Of a stretch of DNA of 5,408 nucleotides, positions 1-5,408 are shown piece after piece. The stretch spans positions 1-5,408 of the forward strand of contig CALBTS010000759.1 in the NCBI GenBank assembly GCA_937968035.1, read 5' to 3'. The translations under genes were made by a program, and so were the position numbers. The stretch comes from an uncultured Methanomethylovorans sp. GTDB taxonomy: Archaea; Halobacteriota; Methanosarcinia; Methanosarcinales; Methanosarcinaceae. Every line of letters starts with the position of its first letter. Position 1 is the stretch's first letter. The notes under the pieces are model-generated. The model did no database searches, was not told the origin of the DNA, and saw only the letters and a program-made list of their open reading frames with translations.

Positions 1-1280
1 TTATAAGGGCCGATTCTCTGGAAGAGATGCTGGACTACAGCAGGGCTTTTTCCACATATCCTTTGCCACGGGGCAGAAAAGTTGCAATTCTCACCAATGC
101 AGGAGGACTCGGTATACTTACTGCTGATGCGTGCTATAGCATCGGTCTTTCAATAACCTCTTTTGAGGAAGAGACCATTACTAGATTGAGGGAGAAACTT
201 CCCGAAGCAGCTGGTCTGTACAATCCAGTGGATGTGCTGGGAGATGCCGGCCCACAGTTGTATGAACACGCTTTAGAAGTTCTTTTGGCCGATCCTAATG
301 TGGACGGTATAATCGTACTTGTTTCTCCTCAGGCTATGACCGATGTGCCTGCTATCGCCCAGTCTCTGATCAAAATTATCAAGACTTCGGACAAGCCCAT
401 CCTGTGCAACCTCGCAGGTGGAACGCGCATTGCTGCAGGCGAGGAACTTTTGAACAAGCATGGCATACCGAATTATCCTTCTTCCGAAAGGGCAGTTGCC
501 AGCCTGAAAGCATTGTGTGATCACAGTTCCATAAAGGTAAAGGAATACAATGCGCCACATTTGATGGCATCTGACAGGGAAGCCGCACAAAAGATCATAG
601 ATGATGCTATTGCCAGCGGAAGGAGAACTCTGGGTCTTGAATCCATGGGACTGCTTGAAGCTTATGGGATCCCCGTGGTAAGGTCGAGAATGGCAGCTAA
701 TCTGTCCGAAGCTATCCATGCATGCGAGGAAATGGGTTACCCGGTAGTGATGAAGATCATATCTCCTGATATTTCCCATAAGACGGATGTAGGTGGTATC
801 AAGCTCAATCTGAGGAATGCAGAGGATGTGGAACGTGCCTATCTGACCATGATGTCGGATGTTAAACATTACATGCCCAATGCCCAGATAACAGGTGTGC
901 AGGTGCAGCAGATGGTCACAGGTGGTAAAGAGGTGATCATAGGCATGGACCGTGACCCTCAGTTTGGTCCGCTTCTGATGTTCGGGTTGGGGGGTGTATA
1001 TGTAGAATTCCTCAAGGATGTATCTTTTGCTGTAGCCCCTATAAACGATAAGGAAGCTCAGCACATGATAGCTTCTATCAAGACATATCCACTGATAGCT
1101 GGCGTAAGAGGTGAAACACCTTCAGATATCAAGGCTATGATCGATACTTTGCTCAAGGTGTCACAGCTTGTGATGGACTTCCCATGCCTGACGGAATTTG
1201 AGATAAATCCTCTTATGGTCATGCCCGAAGGCAAAGGCTGCCTTGCCATGGATGTCAGGATGACTTTAAAGAACGAATAA
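1..1280 (+). CDS. acd: Acetate-CoA ligase (ADP-forming), fused alpha-beta, 3' part (5' end outside window)
   Basis: Interconverts acetyl-CoA, ADP and phosphate with acetate, CoA and ATP; in archaea this cytoplasmic enzyme usually conserves energy as ATP while releasing acetate. The frame is open from base 3, so 425 residues are visible and the ATG at 27 is internal: the preceding codons (IRADSLEE) match the family. Numbering from that Met, residues 15-165 are the last alpha-subunit domain (succinyl-CoA ligase fold, VAILTNAGG near 19-27). A short linker leads into the beta-type ATP-grasp domain at about 181-415, with LEAYGIPV, SPDISHKTDVGGIKL (247-260), the GLGGVYVEFLKD segment and the closing EFEINPL. 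His251 (bases 777-779) matches the second phosphohistidine relay residue of archaeal ADP-forming synthetases. The first alpha-subunit histidine and the CoA-binding domain, roughly 280 residues, lie left of the window. The two parts are clearly one polypeptide. Acyl specificity (acetate versus branched or aryl acids) cannot be told from this part. Confidence 0.93.
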   Translation, partial: IRADSLEEMLDYSRAFSTYPLPRGRKVAILTNAGGLGILTADACYSIGLSITSFEEETITRLREKLPEAAGLYNPVDVLGDAGPQLYEHALEVLLADPNVDGIIVLVSPQAMTDVPAIAQSLIKIIKTSDKPILCNLAGGTRIAAGEELLNKHGIPNYPSSERAVASLKALCDHSSIKVKEYNAPHLMASDREAAQKIIDDAIASGRRTLGLESMGLLEAYGIPVVRSRMAANLSEAIHACEEMGYPVVMKIISPDISHKTDVGGIKLNLRNAEDVERAYLTMMSDVKHYMPNAQITGVQVQQMVTGGKEVIIGMDRDPQFGPLLMFGLGGVYVEFLKDVSFAVAPINDKEAQHMIASIKTYPLIAGVRGETPSDIKAMIDTLLKVSQLVMDFPCLTEFEINPLMVMPEGKGCLAMDVRMTLKNE

Positions 1281-1340
1281 GAATATGGTGTTAGATTATC
1301 TTAATAAAAAGTAATCGAATAGTTGCTGTTAAAGTGTATT

Positions 1341-1346
1341 AGGAGG
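1341..1346 (+). promoter_or_regulatory. Shine-Dalgarno site that fixes the start of the DRTGG-domain gene
   Basis: AGGAGG sits six bases before the ATG at 1353, an ideal spacing. It decides against the in-frame TTG at 1323, which would add ten residues and place this motif inside the coding region. It is the only strong ribosome binding site in the window. Confidence 0.85.
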
Positions 1347-1352
1347 GAGATC

Positions 1353-2426
1353 ATGGCTTCAATGCTGGTAAGTTCATCGGAACAGTACTCAGGAAAAAGT
1401 TCTCTGTGCCTGGGTATTGGAGTGCTCCTTAAAGAGAGGGGTTACAAAGTAGGATACATGAAGCCCATTGGCAATTTGCTCATAGATGTCAATGGATCAC
1501 TTGCAGATGAGGATGCTCAGGGCATAAGGAAGTTATTGGGATTACAGGACGATATGAGTTCCATTACTCCCATTTTGCTTACGGAGAACCTCACGGATGA
1601 TGCTCTCATGGGAGTGGAGAAAGGACTCGATTCGAGATTGAAGGAAGCTTATGAAAAAGTGTCAAAGGGCAGGGATGTTGTGCTACTTGAAGGAGCCGGC
1701 GGCATAGGCGGAGGAGCTATGTACAATCTCTCCGACCCGGAGGTAGCCACTAAGCTTGATACTAAGATATTGCTCATCACAAGATATGATTCTGCCCAGG
1801 CTGTTGACCGGATCCTGTGTGATCTGCGTATAATCCAGAACACAGAGATCCTTGCAGGTATAATACTTAATGAGGTCTCACCGGATAAACTGGAACAAGT
1901 TTCCCATCTGGTAGTACCTTTCCTTGAGAAAAAAGGCATTAAGGTGTTCGGAGTAATTCCGGAAGACCATATGCTGCGCTCTGTATCAGTAGCTGAGATC
2001 GTAGAGGATCTTAATGCAGAGGTGCTGGTGGGTGCAAGCCATATGGAAGATCTGGTGGAGCACTATCTGGTGGGAGCCATGGAAGTTGGTTCAGCTATAA
2101 AATACTTCAGACGTATGCCAAACGCAGCTGTGATCACAGGTGGCGATCGTTCTGATATACAGATGGCTGCCATTGAGGCCAAAGTAAAGTGTCTGGTGCT
2201 TACAGGTAATCTGCGTCCCAGTGGAGCGGTATTGGGGAGTGCAGAAGAGGCCAATATTCCTGTAGTTCTTGTCAGGGGCGATACCATGAGCACCATCGAA
2301 AAGATGGAGAACCTCATTGGACATGCACGGATAAAACAGGAAGTGAAAATAAAAAGGATCGTAGACCTCATCAAAGAGTATGTGGATCTTGAGGGCTTGA
2401 TTTCGGAAATGGGACTTATAAAATAA
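1353..2426 (+). CDS. Phosphotransacetylase-type P-loop (BioD/CobB-like) plus DRTGG-domain protein
   Basis: A 357-residue cytoplasmic protein of the family often named 'BioD-like N-terminal domain of phosphotransacetylase' or 'AAA family ATPase, DRTGG domain'. Residues 1-210 are a dethiobiotin-synthetase-like NTPase domain: SEQYSGKSS (9-17) is a P-loop-like turn with Ser in place of the first Gly/Ala, YMKPIG is at 35-40, LLEGAGGIGGG (111-121) is the BioD/CobB glycine motif, and ILNEVSP follows at 171-177. Residues 215-350 are a DRTGG domain, with ITGGDRSDIQ (261-270) as its signature. The catalytic phosphotransacetylase domain is absent, so it should not be a Pta enzyme; an adenylate- or nucleotide-sensing role is inference. 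The gene follows acd by 72 bases without a clear terminator between them, so co-transcription is likely, though an AT-rich TTAATAAAAA at 1301-1310 could be a weak promoter of its own. The start at 1353 is set by AGGAGG. A few homologues are labelled cobyrinic acid a,c-diamide synthase, which the missing glutaminase domain argues against. Confidence 0.85.
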   Translation: MASMLVSSSEQYSGKSSLCLGIGVLLKERGYKVGYMKPIGNLLIDVNGSLADEDAQGIRKLLGLQDDMSSITPILLTENLTDDALMGVEKGLDSRLKEAYEKVSKGRDVVLLEGAGGIGGGAMYNLSDPEVATKLDTKILLITRYDSAQAVDRILCDLRIIQNTEILAGIILNEVSPDKLEQVSHLVVPFLEKKGIKVFGVIPEDHMLRSVSVAEIVEDLNAEVLVGASHMEDLVEHYLVGAMEVGSAIKYFRRMPNAAVITGGDRSDIQMAAIEAKVKCLVLTGNLRPSGAVLGSAEEANIPVVLVRGDTMSTIEKMENLIGHARIKQEVKIKRIVDLIKEYVDLEGLISEMGLIK

Positions 2427-2430
2427 GTCC
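2412..2430. terminator. Hairpin between convergent genes, probable bidirectional terminator
   Basis: GGACTTAT and ATAAGTCC form a perfect 8-bp stem around a 3-base loop, with a possible G-U pair extending it (2411-2431). It overlaps the last four codons and the stop of the DRTGG-domain gene and ends eight bases before the stop of acs. TTATT follows on the plus strand and TTATTTTAT lies inside it on the minus strand. Archaeal termination depends mainly on T-tracts, so the hairpin may act as a 3'-end stabiliser or processing site instead. Confidence 0.5.
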
Positions 2431-2438
2431 TTATTCCG

Positions 2439-4397
2439 TCACGCATTTTCTACTTCTTTTGTCCTCTGCCTGAGTATTTCTACAATGTCTGGATTCTGCA
2501 GCGTTGTCACATCACCAGTATTCCCTTCATTGACAATGGCCTTGAGCACACGGCGCATTATCTTACCGCTCCTTGTCTTAGGAAGTTCATCTGTGAATAT
2601 GATCTGTTTTGGTCTTGCAATAGGGCCAATGTTCAGAGCCACATGGTTGACCAGTTCTTTCCTGAGTTCTTCAGTGGCTTCCACTCCTGAACGAAGTATG
2701 ACGTAACAATAGATAACCTCTCCTTTGAGCTCGTCCAGCTTTCCCACAACAGCCGATTCTGCGACTGCGGGGTGTGATACCAATATGCTTTCTACTTCTG
2801 CAGTGCCTATCCGGTGTGCAGCCACTTTAATGACATCATCCACACGTCCGGTTATCCAGAAATAACCATCATCATCCTGTTTTGCGCCATCCCCTGCAAA
2901 ATAGGTCTTCCCATCCCATTTGCTCCAGTATGTCTCTTTGAACCGTGCCTCGTCGTTGAATATGGTACGTACCATGCTGGGCCAGGGTTTTTTTATCGCC
3001 AGCAGGCCATCCGTTCCTCTGGACACTTCATTGCCTGCTTCATCGAGAACAACTGCCTCGATCCCCGGGAAGGGTCTTGTAGCGCTGCCGGGCTTGAGTG
3101 TGGTGATACCAGGCAAGGGAGTAATGAGCACCATGCCTGTTTCTGTCTGCCACCAGGTATCGACAATGGGACATCTCCCATGTCCGATATGCTCATGGTA
3201 CCAGAGCCATGCTCCCGGATTGATGGCCTCTCCCACGCTTCCCAGCAGGCGCAGGGTGGAAAGATCATGCTTTTCCGGCCATTCCGCACCCCATTTCATG
3301 AAAGTCCTGATGGCTGTAGGTGCGGTGTAGAGTATGGTCACTTTGTGCCTTTCGATAAGGTCCCACCATCTGTCCTTCTCCGAAAAATCAGGTGCTCCTT
3401 CATACATTAGCAGCGTGGCACCATTGGATAGAGGTCCGTATACGAGATATGAATGGCCAGTGATCCAGCCGCAGTCAGCTGTGCACCAGTAAATGTCATC
3501 TTCCTTGAGGTCGAATATCCATTTAGTTGTGATATGCGTGCCTACCATATAGCCGCCGGTGGTATGTACAATGCCTTTGGGCCTGCCGGTGGTACCGCTG
3601 GTGTACATCAGAAAGAGCATGTCCTCTGCGTCCATAGGTTCGGCCTCGCACACAGAGCTTTCGTTTTCTATTAGTTCGTGCCACCACAGATCCCTCTCTG
3701 GATACAGTTCCATCTCATTGCCTGCCTGCTTTACCACGAGCACCTTTTCGATGCACTGGCACATCTGTGCACCTCTGTCGCTCTTCTTTTTCTGTTCCAC
3801 CACACTGCCCCTGCGGTAATATCCGTCACAGGTGATGATGAACCTGCTATGGGAATCTCCTATTCTGGTGAAGAGGGCTTCACCGGAGAAAGCTGCAAAG
3901 ACCACATTGTGGGGTGCGCCTATCCTTGCACAGGCCAGCATGGAGATCACAACTTCCGGTATCATGGGCAGGTAAATGGTTACAATATCCCCTTTTCTTA
4001 CGCCCAGTTTTTTCAGGGCATTGGCACAGCGGCAGGTTTCTTCCAGAAGTTGCCTGTATGTATATTTCCTGAAATCTCCCATCTCCCCTTCCCAGATGAT
4101 GGCTGTCTTGTCAGCCCTTTTTTCCATGTGTACATCCAGGCAGTTGTAGCAGGCGTTAAGTTTTCCCCCTGCGAACCATTGTGCATGGGGTGGCTGCCAG
4201 TCAAGTACTTTATCCCATTTCCTGAACCAGTGAATATCATGTGCAAGTTCATCCCAGAATCCTTCCAGGTCCCGGGCTGCTTTCTGATAGATATCAGTGT
4301 CGTTGATATTTGCATTCCTTGCAAGATCCGGTGAAGGTGTAAACTCTCCACTCGTGTGTTCTTCCTTGTTCGTGTTCACTCCCATTTTCCACACCAT
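2439..4397 (-). CDS. acs: Acetyl-CoA synthetase (AMP-forming)
   Basis: Activates acetate with ATP to acetyl-AMP and then transfers the acetyl group to CoA, releasing AMP and pyrophosphate. At 652 residues it has the usual family length. Visible motifs: N-terminal ACS domain (about 40-95), phosphate loop YTSGTTGRPKG (265-275), GWITGHS (310-316), GSVGEA (386-391), DTWWQTETG (413-421), hinge GRVDD (517-521), and PKTRSGK (606-612), whose Lys612 is the adenylation lysine and the usual acetylation target. Ile312-Thr313, Val388 and Trp416 fit a small acetate pocket. Unusual residues: Ala526-Ala527 replace the common Ser-Gly before HR, Ala587 replaces the Arg of VRKEIGP, and Ala391 replaces Pro of GEP. 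The start is uncertain: ATG at 4397 has no ribosome site, while Met5 (4385) has GGTG six bases upstream and would give 648 residues. It is convergent with the DRTGG-domain gene (12-base gap) and lies 248 bases downstream of the flavoprotein gene, so it probably has its own promoter. Propionate or another short acid cannot be excluded as substrate. Confidence 0.93.
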   Translation of the reverse strand: MVWKMGVNTNKEEHTSGEFTPSPDLARNANINDTDIYQKAARDLEGFWDELAHDIHWFRKWDKVLDWQPPHAQWFAGGKLNACYNCLDVHMEKRADKTAIIWEGEMGDFRKYTYRQLLEETCRCANALKKLGVRKGDIVTIYLPMIPEVVISMLACARIGAPHNVVFAAFSGEALFTRIGDSHSRFIITCDGYYRRGSVVEQKKKSDRGAQMCQCIEKVLVVKQAGNEMELYPERDLWWHELIENESSVCEAEPMDAEDMLFLMYTSGTTGRPKGIVHTTGGYMVGTHITTKWIFDLKEDDIYWCTADCGWITGHSYLVYGPLSNGATLLMYEGAPDFSEKDRWWDLIERHKVTILYTAPTAIRTFMKWGAEWPEKHDLSTLRLLGSVGEAINPGAWLWYHEHIGHGRCPIVDTWWQTETGMVLITPLPGITTLKPGSATRPFPGIEAVVLDEAGNEVSRGTDGLLAIKKPWPSMVRTIFNDEARFKETYWSKWDGKTYFAGDGAKQDDDGYFWITGRVDDVIKVAAHRIGTAEVESILVSHPAVAESAVVGKLDELKGEVIYCYVILRSGVEATEELRKELVNHVALNIGPIARPKQIIFTDELPKTRSGKIMRRVLKAIVNEGNTGDVTTLQNPDIVEILRQRTKEVENA

Positions 4398-4410
4398 AAA
4401 ATAGTTGTTC

Positions 4411-4423
4411 TTATTTTTTTATT
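4411..4423 (-). promoter_or_regulatory. Candidate TATA element for acs
   Basis: Read on the minus strand this is AATAAAAAAATAA. An archaeal TATA element here would put the transcript start near 4390, almost at the start codon, giving a leaderless or very short leader. A second AT-rich stretch on the minus strand (about 4472-4483, CTATTTTTATTTT) would give a leader of some 60 bases. The sequence does not decide between them. Confidence 0.3.
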
Positions 4424-4513
4424 GGAGTGTATGGCTGAAATAGTTTGCTGTGGCAGCACAAGAGGTCTGGAAAATAAAAATAGGCTCTATAGAAAACATG
4501 CACATTATGTTTT

Positions 4514-4579
4514 AACCACTGAGTTCACAGAGAACACAGAGAATGAGAATAGTTATCCATCTCCGTGAACTCTGTGGTT
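4514..4579. repeat. Imperfect long inverted repeat (20-base arms)
   Basis: The arm at 4514-4533 and the reverse complement of 4560-4579 agree at 18 of 20 positions (AACCAC, GAGTTCAC and GAGA shared), separated by a 26-base loop. It lies in the gap between the flavoprotein and acs genes and codes for no convincing protein. The composition, built on CACAGAG and its complement, resembles a dispersed repeat I recall from intergenic DNA of many unrelated bacteria and archaea, sometimes beside genes for GxxExxY proteins; that link is from memory. One copy alone cannot show whether it is mobile, and no transposase is present here. Confidence 0.75.
4526..4543 (+). repeat. Two tandem copies of a 9-base unit
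   Basis: CACAGAGAA occurs twice in direct succession (4526-4534 and 4535-4543), starting in the left arm of the larger inverted repeat and running into its loop. The unit length is a multiple of three, so translated it gives a repeating Thr-Glu-Asn/Phe pattern, which explains the spurious short reading frame across this region. Confidence 0.8.
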
Positions 4580-4645
4580 GCATCTGCCTACAGGTGAGAT
4601 TGTAGCATGACGATTTCTACAAAACCAGAATAAGCAAAAATTATG

Positions 4646-5215
4646 TTACTTCATTCTTTCCAGCACATCGCACATTTTGTTGATGGTGTCAATGGCTGTC
4701 TGCATGCCTTCTGCATCTTCAAGGGCAGGCTTTTGCAGAATACCTCCGAAGTGTCCCCCATCACCTACTACGATCATTCCATGTATGTGCATCCAGTCAT
4801 GGATTGTCTGGATGGTCTTTTCCTGCCCGCCGTTGCGTGATCCTCCCACTGCTAAGGCTGCACCTACTTTGTTCTTTAACTGGAACCCCTGTCTCCTGTG
4901 CAGTACACTGCGGTCGAACAAGGCTTTGACCTGGGCCGTAACTGAGCCGAAATATACCGGAGATGAAACGATGATGGCGTCTGTTTCTTTCAGTTTCCTG
5001 TACACTTCTTGCATATCATCATCAATGGGGCACATATCCTCGTCCCTGCATATCCCACATGCGGTGCATGGCGCTATCTTTGATGATGACATAAGCACAC
5101 TATCAACTTCAAAGCCCCGGCTTTTTGCGATCCCAAGTACCTTATCTATCAGCTTGTCGTTGTTGCCACCTTTGACGGGGCTTGCGGAGATGCCTAATAT
5201 CTTCATATCTATCAT
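4646..5215 (-). CDS. Iron-sulfur flavoprotein, NADPH-dependent FMN reductase-like family
   Basis: A 189-residue cytoplasmic flavodoxin-fold protein binding FMN and an iron-sulfur cluster; relatives in methanogens (Isf) pass electrons from ferredoxin or reduce O2 and peroxide, but the physiological partner here is unknown. GISASPVKGGNND (8-20) is the FMN phosphate loop. Cys50, Cys53, Cys56 and Cys62 form CX2CX2CX5C, the same compact spacing as the 4Fe-4S site of Methanosarcina Isf. SPVYFGSVTAQVKALFDR (85-102) and GGSRNGGQ (124-131) are the other flavin-side motifs. The protein is full length for the family. Two starts are possible: ATG at 5215, or Met4 at 5206, where homologues usually begin (MKILGISAS). 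Neither has a Shine-Dalgarno site. The next gene on this strand is acs, 248 bases further, with a repeat between, so one operon is unlikely. A minus-strand TTTTT (4636-4640) just past the stop could serve as an archaeal terminator. Confidence 0.92.
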   Translation of the reverse strand: MIDMKILGISASPVKGGNNDKLIDKVLGIAKSRGFEVDSVLMSSSKIAPCTACGICRDEDMCPIDDDMQEVYRKLKETDAIIVSSPVYFGSVTAQVKALFDRSVLHRRQGFQLKNKVGAALAVGGSRNGGQEKTIQTIHDWMHIHGMIVVGDGGHFGGILQKPALEDAEGMQTAIDTINKMCDVLERMK

Positions 5216-5234
5216 GCATGTGAAATACGACTGG

Positions 5235-5244
5235 ATTTATTATC
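5235..5244 (-). promoter_or_regulatory. Candidate proximal TATA element for the flavoprotein gene
   Basis: Minus-strand GATAATAAAT is centred about 25 bases before the ATG at 5215. With normal archaeal spacing transcription would begin at or next to that ATG, giving a leaderless message. This would fit the absence of a ribosome binding site and favour the 5215 start. Confidence 0.35.
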
Positions 5245-5284
5245 TTTTGCTTTTGGTGGCAGTGTTCATGGCATGCCAGAAGGA

Positions 5285-5294
5285 TAAATATAAG
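5285..5294 (-). promoter_or_regulatory. Candidate distal TATA element for the flavoprotein gene
   Basis: Minus-strand CTTATATTTA is closer to the archaeal TATA consensus than the proximal element. It would start transcription near 5262 and give a leader of roughly 45-55 bases, typical of methanogen messages. Only one of the two elements need be functional. Confidence 0.35.
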
Positions 5295-5319
5295 AATAAA
5301 TCCAATTATAATTCTATTT

Positions 5320-5351
5320 CGATGTTTCATATATCAGATATATATACATCG
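5320..5351. repeat. 32-base imperfect palindrome, possible operator
   Basis: The outer arms CGATGT and ACATCG pair perfectly, and an inner ATATATC/GATATAT pair is centred on base 5336, with a slightly asymmetric bulge between the two levels. It lies about 105 bases upstream of the flavoprotein start, just beyond the distal TATA element. The symmetry suits a dimeric regulator, but AT-rich DNA makes the inner part weak evidence by itself. It could equally belong to a gene beyond the right edge. Confidence 0.4.
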
Positions 5352-5408
5352 AGATCCTGTGCTTTAATGTTATTATATTAACTACTGATAGCGGTGATAG
5401 AATTTTGT

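Larger units (their letters stand above)
5216..5408. other. AT-rich intergenic region at the right edge
   Basis: Apart from the two TATA-like elements, the 10-base palindrome AATTATAATT (5304-5313) and the palindrome at 5320-5351, I see no gene here. Bases 5352-5408 contain TATTATATTA, which could be a promoter for a gene starting right of the window, but nothing inside the window confirms it. Confidence 0.5.

Noticed and set aside
273..1064. 263-residue minus-strand frame across acd
   Set aside because: It is antisense to the conserved ATP-grasp and alpha domains, and its composition (rich in His, Tyr and Cys) is typical of a shadow frame.
1294..1316. GATTA/TAATC inverted repeat between acd and the DRTGG gene
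   Set aside because: A five-base arm in AT-rich DNA is expected by chance.
2814..3410. Plus-strand open frames inside acs
   Set aside because: They are antisense to strongly conserved Acs motifs, and no start signals or recognisable domains are seen.
4431..4568. Plus-strand 45-residue frame with GGAG three bases before its ATG
   Set aside because: The spacing is too short, and the C-terminal third is the translated 9-base repeat, so coding is not supported.
4514..4579. Possible CRISPR array
   Set aside because: The repeats are 9-base direct units without spacers and one inverted pair, which does not match CRISPR repeat-spacer structure.
4601..4621. TGTAG/CTACA hairpin downstream of the flavoprotein gene
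   Set aside because: It has only five base pairs around an 11-base loop and no adjoining T-run, so it is too weak to call a terminator.
5142..5330. Minus-strand 62-residue frame starting with a lipoprotein-like signal (MKHRNRIIIGF then FILLAC)
   Set aside because: It overlaps the start of the flavoprotein gene in another frame, the part after the cysteine is low-complexity charged sequence, and AT-rich DNA readily yields such hydrophobic stretches.
4677..5381. Long plus-strand open frame over the flavoprotein gene
   Set aside because: It is the antisense shadow of a gene with clear FMN and Cys motifs, and its own translation shows no family features.

Overview
The window looks archaeal, most likely a euryarchaeon of the Methanosarcina/ANME-2 type. 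The reasons are an acetyl-CoA synthetase of the ADP-forming kind with its alpha and beta parts fused, a partner protein with a phosphotransacetylase-like N-terminal domain plus a DRTGG-type domain, an iron-sulfur flavoprotein with the compact CX2CX2CX5C motif known from Methanosarcina, AT-rich TATA-like elements in the gaps, and a clear AGGAGG Shine-Dalgarno site. The assignment rests on gene content only, and genus cannot be decided from this sequence.

Layout, left to right. (1) 1-1280, plus strand: the 3' part of a fused acetate-CoA ligase (ADP-forming), cut by the left edge. (2) 1353-2426, plus strand: a BioD/CobB-like plus DRTGG-domain protein, 72 bases downstream and probably in the same transcription unit. 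(3) 2412-2430: a perfect 8-bp hairpin across the stop codon of gene 2, in the 12-base gap region between convergent genes. (4) 2439-4397, minus strand: a full-length AMP-forming acetyl-CoA synthetase. (5) 4398-4645: a gap holding a long imperfect inverted repeat with a 9-base tandem repeat (4514-4579), plus the likely acs promoter. (6) 4646-5215, minus strand: an iron-sulfur flavoprotein. (7) 5216-5408: AT-rich non-coding DNA with TATA-like elements for gene 6 and a 32-base imperfect palindrome.

Three of the four genes concern acetate and acetyl-CoA. The ADP-forming enzyme normally makes acetate and ATP from acetyl-CoA. The AMP-forming enzyme normally activates acetate at the cost of two phosphoanhydride bonds. 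The DRTGG protein has no known reaction, but its placement suggests a regulatory or sensing role in the same step. The flavoprotein is a redox protein whose link to the others is only positional.

I do not see a previously undescribed system. The points most worth checking are the altered CoA-pocket residues in the AMP-forming synthetase, the 4514-4579 repeat, and the palindrome at 5320-5351.
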